A stretch of 26,901 bases of DNA from Tetmemena sp. SeJ-2015. Its lineage: Eukaryota > Ciliophora > Spirotrichea > Sporadotrichida > Oxytrichidae. This document shows, in pieces, positions 1 to 10,227 of the stretch. Position numbers and translations under genes: made by a program. Within the stretch, counting starts at the first letter, position 1. Every line of letters begins with the position of its first letter. The stretch lies in NCBI GenBank assembly GCA_027382625.1, contig JAJKFJ010023957.1, forward strand, positions 1 to 26,901. Reading direction: 5' to 3'. The notes beneath the pieces were generated by a model. It was not told where the DNA came from. It ran no database searches and worked only from the letters and a program-made list of their open reading frames with translations.

Positions 1-2915
1 TTGATCATAGTTTGAATAAGCAGCCGCGGTATGTATATATTAATTTGGGCTTAAAAAATTTCCGGAATTAAATTGTAAATTTAATTCGATTAATTCAATT
101 TTACATTTCATTCTGATTTCTACAATAGTATGGAAGGAACTCAACTATGGTAGGATGCAAGACAGGGAAAAACAACAACTAGTAGCTGAGGTCAATATTC
201 TCAGAGAACTCAAACATCCCCATATTAATTTCATCACAAACTATATATAGCATTAATTATTAATTCCCTCATTTATTTTGGGTGTATTCTGAGTGTTTTA
301 AGAATGAAATATTGTGAGATATTACGATAGAATAATAGACAAGGATTCTGCTAAGATCTTCATTGTGATGGAGTATTGTGAAGGCGGAGACATGGCTGCG
401 CTTATAAAGAAGCACAAAAGAGAGAAGCAGTTTATAAATGCATTAATTTTTGTTCGTTCCAGAGGAAAAGATTTGGAAGGTGCTTTCTCAAATAATTTGC
501 GCTTTGATGGGCTGTCACCGCAAAAAAGAAGGAAGCAAAGTACTGCATAGAGACTTGAAACCTGGAAATGTTTTCTTCGATGGACAAGGAAATGTCAGGA
601 TCGGAGATTTCGGACTTAGCCGCATGATGGGGGCTGAGTCCGTCTTTGCACAAACGCATGTGGGTACTCCTTACTACATGTCTCCGGAGCAGATTTCAGA
701 TCAAAAGTACAATGAGAAATGTGATATCTAGTAAATTTAACTGTATATCTGGTCTGCTGGCTGCGTTATATATGAGATGGCCGCTCTTAGAGCTCCTTTC
801 GAAGCCACCAATTAAATTCAGTTGGCTATGAAAATCAAATCTGGGAAGTTAGATCCCTTGCCTTCTCAGTACTCTGAAGAGCTCTACAAAGTAATCAAGT
901 GGATGATGTCACTTGAAATGGAGCAAAGACCTACAGTAGATGAACTACGTTTCTATTTTGAATAATCACTATTTAACTTTACCAGCACCCAAAGATAAGT
1001 ACATACTTGAAAGAACAGACTATGTCTGAAATGACAAACCAGTACAAAAAGAAAGAAGAGGAGCTATGCAAGAAGGAGAAAATGATTAAGAGAAAAGAGG
1101 TGGAATTAGAGAGTAAGATCAAAGAGTTAGAGGAAAAAGAGAAGATGATTAAGGACTGGGAGGAGAGACTGCTGGCGAGGCAAGCTTCTCTCAAAGAGTA
1201 ATCTTAAACTGCCTCAAATACAACTCCTTAATAAACCTCAGCAACTAAAGTTCTTCTATCTAACCATATTCCACTATTACTGAATGAGAAACCGCATAAG
1301 GTAGATGAATCTCCAAAAATTAACACATCTCTTTCGAGAAGGCCAGACAGTGGCAGGAGAGCTAGTGGTAACTCTTAGTCTAGAGATGCACTCCCTTCAA
1401 AAGATATAAGTAATAGATATGGTCTTGATAATGTTAGAGCCAACGAAGTCTACATGAGTAATGATAATCTTTACAGAGAAAAAGCTTATGACAGAAATTA
1501 GGGAAGTTCAACTCGAGTTATTAATTTTAATGAGAATCTATAACAAATTAGAGCAGACAAGCCGCTATCTTTTTAATAAAATTTATATTTTACCTCAAAT
1601 TAGCAAACTTATATTCTTTAAATTCTCTCAGAAATTAAGATTAATTATTTTTAAAAAAGTGACTCTAAATTTAGTGGCAGTCTTCACCTCTATAGATATC
1701 TAATCAAAATCTGAATAGGGTTAATTTAAAGGATATCAGGAATTTTATTCGATAGAGATATTAGATTTGATAATTCTTATCTTATAAATAATTTTACTTC
1801 ATAAATAAATACTTTAGTGTTTTGTAACAAAGAAGTATATTCCCAAAAACTTTGGAGGATATAGAAATAATTGTTAAATTTGGGTTCTTTAGAGAAAATT
1901 ATTATAATTTGAATAAATTAGATATATTTCAACTACCTCTTACTAACCCATTTTATTTTAATCTTGTAAAATTTTTCGATTGACTGTCAAGTTCTCACTT
2001 ATAATCAACCACCTTTATCATACAGAAAAGCATAAACAACGAAAGCTGAAGTTCCTAACCCACATTAATATCTCCCTCCTAGTAGAGGCACGACCTTGGC
2101 TGATAAAACATTTTAGAAGCCGCCAATCTTGAGGAACTAGTAAGACCCTAGCCTCGGCCAGGGTTTAGTGAGACAATCGTAGGAGGGACTCGCTCGCTTA
2201 AATTCAACTGGTGCAAATGGAATAGGAGCTCTTCCAGATACTCCAACTAGACAAGGACACTACAATAGTTTCTCTAATAACCCTTCAGCTAGGCCTCACA
2301 CATTTTGTTGACTATTATTTCTTTCATCTTCTTCTTCAACTAATTTGAGAGCCAATGCTCAGACTTCTCTCTCTTAGAACAGAGAGTACGGGATGAACGG
2401 TGCATAAGGAAATGGGACAGGTAGACATTCTAGGCAAGCTAGTAGGGAAAGGTAGAATAACCTATATGCAGGAGCTACAAATGGTACTGGGTACTCTAGC
2501 TTCGGAAACGAGAACACCAGTTTTAATGTTAATTTTATGAATGCTGGAGTTAATGTATCTAATAACCATGACTAGCAGCATACAACTGGTGGGTACTCAA
2601 AGTACAGCAGAGTTGAAAGCTCTTAGGAGAGGCGAAGAACATCTGGTGCAACTAGCAATAGAGGTTCAGACAGGAAAGACTACTCTTCAACTGGCAATAC
2701 TGGCTATCAACAGCAGCAATAGAACTACATGCCAGTCAGGAGGACATCTCTCTCAGGAACTAAATTATTAATTCATTTTTAACTGGAGGAGGCTCAACTA
2801 CTAACCTAAGCAGCACAAAGAACATTAGAAATGCTCTGGAAGAGATAAAAGTTATATTATTCTTATTAAAATATTTGAGATTACTCAAAAGATCCAAAGC
2901 AAGTACCTCAAGTGA
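1..2915 (+). CDS. NEK/NIMA-related Ser/Thr protein kinase, 5' partial, interrupted by ten IESs
   Basis: This is a serine/threonine kinase of the NEK family, which usually acts in cell-cycle and ciliary/centrosomal control. After conceptual removal of ten IESs the window opens inside the N-lobe with VWKEL, then gives LKHPHIVRYYDRII, the hinge IVMEYCEGGD, the catalytic loop HRDLKPGN, GDFGLSR, GTPYYMSPEQ and DIWSAGC, in the order expected for NEK2-like kinases. The catalytic Asp, the DFG motif and the NEK-style SPE are all present. A charged coiled coil rich in K and E follows (about 1012-1200), then a long Ser/Asn/Gln-rich tail with many in-frame TAA/TAG codons. The end is TGA at 2913-2915. The glycine-rich loop and the start codon lie left of the window. 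The kinase assignment is firm; which NEK paralogue it is cannot be told. Confidence 0.9.
12..129. other. IES, 118 bp, pointer ATAGT
   Basis: The repeat ATAGT at 7-11 and 125-129 flanks AT-rich DNA. Removal joins the kinase reading frame to give LIIVWKEL, the expected NEK beta3 strand. Confidence 0.7.
227..313. other. IES, 87 bp, pointer ATATT
   Basis: ATATT occurs at 222-226 and 309-313. Excision restores HPHIVRYYDRI, which matches the conserved NEK sequence exactly across the junction. Confidence 0.85.
433..454. other. IES, 22 bp, pointer GTT
   Basis: GTT at 430-432 and 452-454. Excision gives REKQFVPEEK in frame. The pointer is short, but the frame change requires a junction here. Confidence 0.7.
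730..750. other. IES, 21 bp, pointer ATATCT
   Basis: ATATCT at 724-729 and 745-750. Excision restores KCDIWSAGC, the invariant kinase subdomain IX. The intervening bases put a reading-frame break exactly there. Confidence 0.9.
959..974. other. IES, 16 bp, pointer CTATTT
   Basis: CTATTT at 953-958 and 969-974. Excision turns a frame that shifts after VDEL into VDELRFYLTLPAPK. It is one of the shortest IESs in the window. Confidence 0.7.
996..1014. other. IES, 19 bp, pointer AAAGA
   Basis: AAAGA at 991-995 and 1010-1014. Excision joins LPAPK to EQTMSEMTNQY at the start of the coiled coil. Confidence 0.75.
1573..2016. other. Probable IES, 444 bp, pointer CTTT
   Basis: The region is very AT-rich and lacks the Ser/Gln/Arg-rich composition on both sides. 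CTTT at 1569-1572 and 2013-2016 gives an in-frame join (KPLSLSYRKAQ). The pointer is short and part of the segment could be coding, so the limits are tentative. Confidence 0.5.
2304..2327. other. IES, 24 bp, pointer CAT
   Basis: CAT at 2301-2303 and 2325-2327. Excision removes an in-frame TGA at 2309-2311 and joins RPHT to SSSSTNLR. Confidence 0.65.
2762..2784. other. IES, 23 bp, pointer AACT
   Basis: AACT at 2758-2761 and 2781-2784. Excision gives LSGTGGGSTTNL in frame. Confidence 0.7.
2847..2881. other. IES, 35 bp, pointer GAGAT
   Basis: GAGAT at 2842-2846 and 2877-2881. Excision gives NALEEITQKIQSKYLK followed by the TGA stop. Confidence 0.75.
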
Positions 2916-3107
2916 GTTAATTCTCGCTTCATTAATGCTTTACGGCTTATGACAATAAATAATTGATAATGATTTGTTCACTTGAGATATGTGATTATTC
3001 GTGATAAGTTGAGGAGAGATTTAAAGTAGGGGAAGGGGGCGAGATTATAGAATTTTTGTATTGTGTGTTTAAGGAATTAATATTACTAATTATTAATTTA
3101 AATTAAT
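2916..3107. other. Intergenic / unresolved 5' part of the next gene
   Basis: This holds the 3' flank of the kinase gene and the 5' flank of the next gene. A purine-rich stretch (about 3003-3050) can be read in the frame of the downstream gene as KLRRDLKQGKGARLQ, so part of it may be a coding segment. No convincing in-frame ATG was found. Confidence 0.4.
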
Positions 3108-5542
3108 GAAAGGCAGCACTACCAGCAGTGGCAAGCACAGAAACAACGAACGCCAGTCCACCCAACACAACTTATACCCATTGATATATCTTAGGTTTTT
3201 ACTTCAGAGAGCAGAATTAATCATAAAGTTCAGCTGATGATAAGTGGAAGCACGATATGTTTTACAAGATACAGGAAGAGAAGGAACAAGAGAAGTCCTT
3301 CACAAAGCATAAGCAAGCTCAATATAATTTATGTGAAGCTGCTCCAGCAGATTAGAATTCAAGTTCATAGCACTCTCAAAACTCTTAATCTAGAGCCAAC
3401 CATCAGCAAAACTAATCCTCCTCTTAAAACCAGAGAGACTACCACCCATCAGGCTCAAACAGCCATTCTGCCTCGTAAAGAGACGGAGGAAGTTAGGGTC
3501 ATCCCAGGGAAGGTGGCTATAGCAGGAATGAACCTAACAGCGGAGGAGGTGGCCTTCAGAACAATTAGTCTAACAGCAGCAGCCAGGACTAGACATCTCA
3601 CTCCTACCACCACTCAAACCATCTAAGATATTCCTTCTTTTATTTTATCAATATGGAAGAGACGATCAAGGCTCATAGTACTAGGGCAACAATTACAATA
3701 GCAAAGGCTACTACAACAATAAGAACTTCAACAATCAAAGAAACAGCAACATGGGTGGAGGAGGATACTACGAGAATAATTGGGATCAGAACTACACTGG
3801 TCATTCACATCCATATAGTTAGTAGTTTAATTATGTCTTAATTATGTAATTTATTATGGAAATGGAGGTGATGGTTACAATAACGACAGGAACAAGGGTA
3901 AAGGCAGAGGCTAGAAGAACTATAACAACAATTCTTATCTGTATACTTATACAATATGATGATAAATTATTTATGAATGGAGGCAGCAACTATTACAATA
4001 ATGGAAACGAAGGAGGAATGAGCCAAAACAAGCAGAGCAGCGGCAAGTGGAACAATAACAAGATGGGTCCTAATAGTGGAGGCGGCAATAACTACTATAA
4101 TAATAGCAGGAACAATAACAACTATCAAGGAGGAGGCTCTGGCTACAATAAGTCCACTAATGAGTACGGAACAGGGCATGGAGGGAATCAAGGCAACTAT
4201 GGCAACAACGGAGGCAACGCAAATGCAGTGAGGAGTATGAAGTAGAACAGTAACTTTAGCCATAGTAACACAAACAATCCTAATTCTCAGGGCAGCTCAA
4301 CTGGCATAGGTACATCTGGTCCTAACCAGGTGCTGACTCAAGCTTTCGAGAATCCGAGGAAAAAGTCACATCAGATGAATCAAGGCCCCAGCAACTAAAG
4401 CAATCAAGCCAACCAGCAAAACAATCAGTCCTCTCAGCAGCATCCTAATCAATTTCAAATATTTAAATTCACTATTGCCGATGCTTAAATATAAATTAGG
4501 ATTTCTAACGAGAGAAGTTACCTTAACTTATAACTGTTTATACTATTAGTAAATGGAGGGCAAGGATATTCAAATCAGTAAAACAACACGCACTAGTCTT
4601 CTCAGATGAGGAAGGAAACTCAAGAAATAGATAAATTTAACTGTATAAGTTAAAATAGATCTTAGTTCAGTTATCCTAGAGGAGTAAATGAAGCAATCTA
4701 TGGCCAATCTAAGCATCAGACCACAAGCATAGAGCTTTGCTAATTCGGCTTCATAAGGGATCAACTAACCACAAATGGGCATTAATAATCTATCATATGG
4801 CACTGAGGAAATTACTCTCTTAGATTCAATTAAATCCCACATTGCACAAAATACATCAGCTTCACAAGAAACTAACGCAACAAAATTCGATGAAGCAAAA
4901 ACACACAGACAGATTCAAATACTGCCAAATACGCAGCCATCTACTCATATATCTTCATAGAGTTTGGGAAATAACTCTTCTATGGGAATTCCTAGCACAC
5001 CAAGAGTGATCTATTCTCTCGACTTAAAGATCCTTAATCAAGATGCTAAGATCCAAATAGCAGAGGGCGATAACCTAGATGAGATCTTGAAAGAGTTCGT
5101 AGAGTCTTATAAGCTCTCAAGCGAATTTCAAGAAGCTCTAGACATCTACGTGAGATCAGAGCTTGAGCAAGAGTAAATGGAGGAATTGGTTTACCCTATC
5201 AAGAGAGATGAAATGTTAGTGGGTGGCCTATCCTCTTAAATGCATTTGAAGGGACAATAAAGAAATGATATGGGTTCCATTCCATAGAAGGTACCCATGG
5301 AGACATTAGCCTAGCTGAGTTTCTTCCCTAACTCTTAGCTCCATCTTGATAGGGATGGAGTTAATCTAATAGTAAACAAGAATGCCACAGTAGATCAAAG
5401 CATAAACATCCAGCAGTAGGTATACATGCCAGCATCCTTATACGACCATACCCATCAAGTACTGTACAATTAGAACTTCCAGCCCCACTAAGGTCTCAAC
5501 CCCGCTATGATTCCCGGCTAATGGATGAGAGGAGGGCAGTGA
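3108..5542 (+). CDS. Asn/Gly/Gln-rich probable RNA-binding protein, start not located
   Basis: The frame begins with ERQHYQQWQAQKQ and, after excision of six segments, runs to TGA at 5540-5542. Near the N-terminus DDKWKHDMF resembles the W-x-HD-x-F motif near the N-terminus of the mRNA-export adaptor ALYREF. A long low-complexity tract follows with GGYS, GRGQK, NNYNN and GGG runs, typical of disordered RNA-granule proteins. The C-terminal part (4964 onward) is different: an uninterrupted, more conserved-looking block (SLDLKILNQDAKIQI then DEILKEFVESYKLSSEF) that could be a small folded alpha/beta domain. TAA/TAG glutamine codons are frequent. The family is not recognised; the RNA link is an inference from composition and one short motif. 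Confidence 0.65.
3208..3233. other. IES, 26 bp, pointer TTCAG
   Basis: TTCAG at 3203-3207 and 3229-3233. Excision joins DISQVFT to SADDKWKHDMF and shifts frame by two as required. Confidence 0.8.
3632..3654. other. IES, 23 bp, pointer ATAT
   Basis: ATAT at 3628-3631 and 3651-3654. Excision joins HHSNHLR to YGRDDQGSQ. Confidence 0.75.
3836..3858. other. IES, 23 bp, pointer ATTATG
   Basis: ATTATG at 3830-3835 and 3853-3858. Excision joins PYSQQFNY to GNGGDGYNN. A further ATTATG copy at 3841-3846 lies inside the segment. Confidence 0.75.
3933..3978. other. IES, 46 bp, pointer AAT
   Basis: AAT at 3930-3932 and 3976-3978. Excision joins KNYNNN to GGSNYYNNGN, bypassing TGA codons. The pointer is short. 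Confidence 0.6.
4450..4554. other. Probable IES, 105 bp, pointer AAT
   Basis: AT-rich block inside a GC-richer coding tract. AAT at 4447-4449 and 4552-4554 joins QQHPN to GGQGYSNQQ. An alternative is a 30-bp IES with pointer AAATAT (4457-4462 / 4487-4492) plus a second small one; the frame alone does not decide. Confidence 0.45.
4633..4660. other. IES, 28 bp, pointer AAATAGAT
   Basis: The 8-bp repeat AAATAGAT at 4625-4632 and 4653-4660. Excision shifts frame by one and joins KETQEI to DLSSVILEEQ. Confidence 0.85.
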
Positions 5543-5850
5543 CTACTGAATTAGTTAGGCTCTCTTTAAACGGAGTTACTTGTAACACTATTAAAGACTT
5601 GTAAACTAGAGATCTCTCAGCCTACGTTCAGACATCACGAGTGAATCAAACCTTATAATGAATGTTAAATTATGAAATATTTTAAAAAAGACTTATGAGT
5701 TGTTGTTGAATAGCACTTTATAGGCTCTGCTTACTTCTATAGACAGCATCGAATGTCGCTTATCGAACCCTATTATATAAATATGTGTGACTTAATAAAC
5801 ATCCTCCTGCAGAGCCAGTAAATTCAATTAACAAACAAATATTCACTAAT
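5543..5850. other. Convergent intergenic region
   Basis: AT-rich DNA between the 3' ends of the + strand gene ending at 5542 and the - strand gene ending near 5851. No gene or RNA was recognised. A short inverted repeat (CACTAATTCA / TGAATTAGT) lies just across the right boundary at about 5844-5879. Confidence 0.4.
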
Positions 5851-8800
5851 TCATGCCCATACATTGTGTGTGAATTAGTACCTAGATAATTTAAAATACG
5901 TCTCTTCTAGAATAAATAGAGTTTATGGTTAATTTAGTATAAGTATTATTGTTTGGCTTCCTTTGTTTCGTTTCTTCTTATTAAGTTCGCCCTCAATATA
6001 GTTAAGAAGGATCAGTATAATCAAATTCTGAGACTCTGCTATTAGAAGAAGGATTTAAATTATTTTAAAACAATAAAAAATGATGGATTAGTGGTAGGGA
6101 TGGTGCTCTTTTCAGTGAATTAGGGGACTGCCCTGCGTGCTATTGGACGATTAGGCTTTTCTGGAGCTAAGAAATCATTTTTACTAGGTGTAACAGAAGT
6201 GGAACACCCAGAGAGTCCTCCATTCAAACACAATTTATTCTAAATTTAAGCTTAAATTCCAATTTAAGATTACTAAGGTCAAAATTTGCCGAGCCACTAA
6301 TCTAACCCACAACTTTTATTAGAGATGAAGGAGTAGGAGAAGCAATGGATTTAACTTGCTATTGTATAGTGCTAGATAAAAGTAGAGGGACCTTAAATTG
6401 TTATTACAACTTGGCAAGTGGAGGTAGAGGAGACTATTGCATAACCTGCTTTTATTAAATTGAAGCAACTATTGGCTTAAAGATAGTAGTAGTTGGAGTA
6501 CCTTTAAAAGTGGCAGATGTTTCGACTCTTTCATTCAAATTTTTCTTGAAAGCGTCAAGTGTAGTTTGTCCCTTAACTTGCCTGGTGGGGGTTTGCTTAG
6601 GAGTATTCCTGACAGAGTTATTCCTGGAGCTATTTTGAGAGTTGAAAACGAAGTTTTAGGTTGCATACTAGAGTTGCGCTCTCTGTATTTTCCTGTTGTT
6701 CCTATTTTGATGGTCTTTGACCATCTTATTGTAAGCCAATCTGCCTAAATTGACTTGAGAGGATATTTGCTAACTCATGTGGTTTGAGTATCTGAAACTA
6801 GATTTATCCTCAGCAAAGCGGGGCTCTCCGCTGTCTTAGTTTAGAAAACGCAGAATGTCGGGGTCTGCTTCGCTACTCTAATCAGTTTAAAGTATCACTA
6901 CTTTGGGTTATTATTTAGGAAGCAACTCCAGCACTTGTTTGCTCAATCTATTCTCAGTCTTTACTTCTGGAGGGATCTCTGTTGTTTGAGGAGGAAGAGG
7001 AGGTAGATTATCAGTAACAGAGTTTGAAGATAGTGCAAGTTAATCTTTGAAAGAAAATTCAGAGTTTTCTTCTTAAATTTCTATTTTTGCGCAGGAGATG
7101 CTATTATTGTTATTATTGGTTCAATGGGTAAATTAAAGACTGCTGTCTCTGTCATATCAAATGAAGTATTTGCGCTGTCTTGATACTCACTCAAATTCAA
7201 ATTAAATTGTGAATATAGGGAAATAACTGTCCACTTCCTTTGTCAATCTTAAAAAAATAATCTTCTGGAATGGATTTATATGCTCTATTTTTTGCCTCTT
7301 ATTGGATTCCATTGTTTCGATTTACTCTGGGTCTAAACTATCTTATTTGACTTCTTAAATAGGGTTAATTTCTTTAATCAACTCTGCCTTTGTAGGCTCT
7401 AGAATTCTCTTTCTTTTAAGAGGGTTGATGGAGAATAGAGCCCTGATGTCTTCTTTACATCTTTCAATTTCCTTTGTTTAGAAAGCAGCTTATTCGACTT
7501 AGTCATTAGCAGGGTGTGCTTATTTGTAATTTTAGAGGATTAGGATAAGTTTCTTTCTGAAGTTAGCTTAATATAGAAATGAATTAAATGCTTCCTGCTT
7601 TGATAGAGATGTCTCAAGCAACTTTATTAAAGCTTATGGTTGCATCTCTATTTGCTCAAAGGTGAGTGCTATCCTCTAAACCAATACTTCAATTTCTTGG
7701 GAGCATTATCTCTCAGTTAATTAATCAGGGAGATAGATAGTTGACTCTATTTTCTTATTTATGATCGACCTTATTCTTTGCAATTACTCACTTTTGAGAG
7801 CGAATTGAATAATCATGCTCTCCTAGAAAGGAAATTAAATGAAACTAAACCCCATATCCTAAATAAACCCCATAATCTAAATACTAAGATAAATAGTGAA
7901 TAGATATTAATGATCATTATATATGATATACACGCATTTACAAAATTACAGAAGAGACTTAATTAAGACAAGGCAGATCTCTCAAATCTAAAAAAACTTC
8001 AATCCGAGAAAATGAAAAATTCTGATACCCCACTTTATTTATACAATTAGAGAGAGCGAGAGACGGAGAAAAGAAGAGTCAATGTTTTACCCCTCTATCT
8101 ATTTTCTATGAGAAGATATTGGGCTTTGAAAGTCTAATAAATGAAGGTTTTTAGATGATCAATTTTAATTAAGAAGAGACTAATCTTATAAATTCAAAGT
8201 GTTAAAATTTTAAGAAAAATGATCGAATTTTTCGACCTTGAGGTCACTATTTGGAGCCTTTCCAGTCATTTCTAGACCAAATAAAAATTGCTACACCTAG
8301 ATTATCAACTACGCTGATTTATAATATCACATTTATTTTGAATTTGAAGCAAAAAAAAATACCTCTAAAAAGTTCTTTTTCGAGCGTTTTTAGAAAAAAA
8401 AAAGTTGCCTTTTTAAACAATTTTAATCAATTTGTAGCAAATTTGGGGCTCATTTTTTGCCATTTTTCGACTTCTTTGCTATTAATCTCAAAGCCAATGC
8501 GATATTTTAAATAAATAAAGTCGATAAATTAAATGAGATACCCTTTATGTTCAGGGCGGAAAGCCTCCAAAAAGTGGGAAAAAGTCAAAAAAACCCTAAA
8601 AATGGGCCATTTTTTTGACATTTTGGGCCTAAAATCGACCATTTTTTGGACTTTAATCTTAAAAATTAGTGAGAAAAATGCCATAAAGGAAGCTCTTCTA
8701 TTGAGAAAAAAGCCATAGATACTTACATATTCCAAGTAAGTCTAATCTAAAAAAAGCAAATTCATTAGTCTTCAGGTTCTCGGAAAGGAGATTTTTTACC

Positions 8801-10048
8801 TATTTTTTGGGAGAAAAAAATCTATATCAAATTTCATTCATAAATAAAGGGCAATTTTTGAGACTACTTTTTGCCATTTTTTGAAACTTTTTTGTCACTT
8901 TTTTGATTTTTTTTCGACATTTTCTGGAATTTTTTTTCACTTTTTTAAAAAAATTTTGAACTTTTGTGACTAAATTTGAGAATTTTTGTCTCATTTTTCA
9001 TCCAAAAAGTTCTAAAATTTTGCTTTTAGTTTTATACTTTTTTATATACCTCATAATTTAAGGAAAAAGCTTTATTTACTTAAATTTGTAAAAATAAAAA
9101 AAATTTTCTTATAACTATCATTTGAAATATAACCTGTTTCACTTTAATAAAATATAGAATAGAGCTTCCTTTTACATTTCAATATATAGGCTGTATAAAG
9201 GAGATTATACACCATTTAATGATAGTAAGACTTACTTAAATGCTATTATGATTTTCCATTCTATCTTGCTTATTTATAAAGTTTTCTTTTTACAAAGCTG
9301 AAGGCAATTAAGCATTCTTAATTAATGAAGGCTAGATTTAAAGAGATTTGTATATTTTTTTTTAGATTAGAGAGATCTGGCTTGTCTTAATTAAATGTCT
9401 TCTGCTATTTTGTGAATGCGTCTTTATCGTATATTATGATCATTAATATCAACTCACTAATTCTCTAAGTATTTAGGTTATGGGGTTTATTTTGTTTACT
9501 TGCACATTTTCATCTGTGTGAGTAGAATAATTAGATGATAAGTGACCCATGATGAGAGAAACAGCGATTTCATAAGTGCTTAAATGCTCACTCCTGAAAG
9601 ATGTAGCTTAAAAAGCAGTAAGAATTGAATGAATGTCCTTCACTACTTATTCTATCCTTGCTCTACACAAAATTCAAGACTATTCTCTCTTACTTTTTAG
9701 AATGATTGAGTACGTTAAGAGGCTCTTAATCGTCATTCTTCCTTTGATAATCTACTGTCTTTCCAGTTAAGATGTTTGATATGTTTAGACTCAAACTGTG
9801 AAGAAGTCCTTAAGTTTGCATTTAGAAACTTATCCGCTCCTTCTGGTCATTCAAACAGAAACTAAGTCTATAGACAAAAAATATGAAAAAGATAGTACGT
9901 TATTTATTAGAAATACCTGAAAATTGATGATAGATAAATCATAGCTTATATAAGTTTTTGCTTTAGAGAGAAGTGAATTGATAATATTTAGAGGGGAATC
10001 GATTGTAGAGAAGGGACTAGATGTTGCTGTTATTGTGGTATCCTGCAT
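5851..10048 (-). CDS. Unrecognised large protein, split by a 1.77-kb transposon-bearing IES
   Basis: Start ATG at 10048-10046 (MQDTTITATSSPF). After conceptual removal of eight segments the frame continues as NHSKKQERIVLNFVQSKDRI, then a predicted helical Gln-rich region (SEQLQRIRSIINKKIE, ANFRKKLILILQNYKQAHP), a basic stretch NPLKRKRILEP, a proline-rich part (LPPLPPQ), and a Gln/Pro/Thr-rich C-terminal half ending with GELNKKKRNKGSQ and TGA near 5853-5851. The basic KRKR and KKKR clusters look like nuclear localisation signals, so a nuclear regulatory protein is possible, but no known domain was recognised. The exact last exon is uncertain. Coding sense rests on long TGA-free frames joined by pointer repeats. 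Confidence 0.6.
6001..6019. other. IES, 19 bp, pointer TATA
   Basis: TATA at 5997-6000 and 6016-6019. On the - strand excision joins SEFDY to IEGELNKKKR and avoids a TGA. Confidence 0.6.
6056..6089. other. IES, 34 bp, pointer GGATT
   Basis: GGATT at 6051-6055 and 6085-6089 (AATCC on the gene strand). Excision joins TIPTTNP to SSNSRVSEF. Confidence 0.75.
6225..6286. other. IES, 62 bp, pointer ATT
   Basis: ATT at 6222-6224 and 6284-6286. Excision joins QISGSAN to GGLSGCSTS in frame. Confidence 0.6.
7118..7134. other. IES, 17 bp, pointer ATT
   Basis: ATT at 7115-7117 and 7132-7134. Excision joins MTETAVFN to NNNNSISCAK and corrects the frame. Confidence 0.5.
7198..7208. other. Very short IES or frame break, 11 bp, pointer AAATT
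   Basis: AAATT occurs at 7193-7197, 7199-7203 and 7204-7208. Removing 5 or 11 bp gives the same frame and joins PYIHN to LSEYQDSANTS. It may also be a sequence artefact. Confidence 0.4.
7251..7264. other. IES, 14 bp, pointer AATCTT
   Basis: AATCTT at 7245-7250 and 7259-7264. Excision joins EHINPFQK to IDKGSGQLF. Confidence 0.6.
7849..7883. repeat. Tandem 17-mer with telomere-like CCCC at the element end
   Basis: Two near-identical 17-mers (ACCCCATATCCTAAATA and ACCCCATAATCTAAATA) lie at 7849-7865 and 7867-7883. The CCCC followed by A-rich DNA recalls the C4A4 telomere repeat of hypotrichs and the telomere-like ends of their TBE transposons. Confidence 0.5.
7861..7996 (+). repeat. Left terminal inverted repeat of the 1.6-kb element
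   Basis: About 135 bp that reappear in inverted orientation at 9355-9492 with scattered mismatches and small gaps. Confidence 0.75.
9355..9492 (-). repeat. Right terminal inverted repeat of the 1.6-kb element
   Basis: Reverse complement of 7861-7996 by eye alignment. It ends in TGGGGTTTATTT, the complement of the left end. Confidence 0.75.
9851..9942. other. IES, 92 bp, pointer TCAT
   Basis: TCAT at 9847-9850 and 9939-9942 (ATGA on the gene strand). Excision joins KTYISY to DQKERISFQMQ and opens a long uninterrupted frame. Confidence 0.7.
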
Positions 10049-10227
10049 TTATTTTATGTTTTGGCGCGAACCCAATTATTATTTATAAATTATACAACAA
10101 ACTTATAATCTCTCCTGCAGTGATAGCTATTTGAGAGTGTGGATCATAAGTTTATAGTAATATTTAACTTGATTACCAGGTCTTTTCAGAAACTTCAAAG
10201 CAGAGAACGGAAGGACAAGAAGCGAAC

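Larger units (their letters stand above)
7861..9492. mobile_element. Non-autonomous inverted-repeat transposon-like element, about 1.6 kb
   Basis: The two ends are inverted copies of each other over about 135 bp, both starting AAATAAACCCCATAA. Shared blocks include ATATTAATGATCAT, TTAATTAAGACAAG and CAGATCTCTC. The interior is AT-rich with repeated GCCATTTTT motifs and no credible transposase ORF. It lies wholly inside a precisely bounded IES. Element class is not determined; TBE-like ends are only a suggestion. Confidence 0.7.
7825..9595. other. Large IES, 1771 bp, pointer CTCCT, carrying an inverted-repeat element
   Basis: CTCCT (AGGAG on the gene strand) at 7820-7824 and 9591-9595. Excision joins FLSYIFQE to SMIIQFALKSEQ in the same frame on the - strand. 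Almost all of the segment is the inverted-repeat element at 7861-9492, so this looks like a transposon-derived IES. Confidence 0.7.

Noticed and set aside
1..2915. Kinase gene as a pseudogene because of frame breaks
   Set aside because: Each break coincides with a pair of direct repeats whose removal restores conserved residues, so the breaks are deletable segments, not decay.
3653..3841. Thr/Ile-rich + strand ORF
   Set aside because: It is the wrong frame of the Asn/Gly-rich gene; the in-frame reading continues the GRDDQGSQYQ tract after a 23-bp IES.
7849..7883. Internal macronuclear telomere
   Set aside because: Only two CCCC blocks, separated by unrelated bases and not followed by C4A4 repeats; better explained as a transposon end.
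8251..8735. ORFs on both strands inside the 1.6-kb element
   Set aside because: They consist of Phe/Lys/Leu-rich translations of T-runs and A-runs, occur on both strands of the same DNA and carry no domain; chance frames in a TGA-poor AT-rich region.
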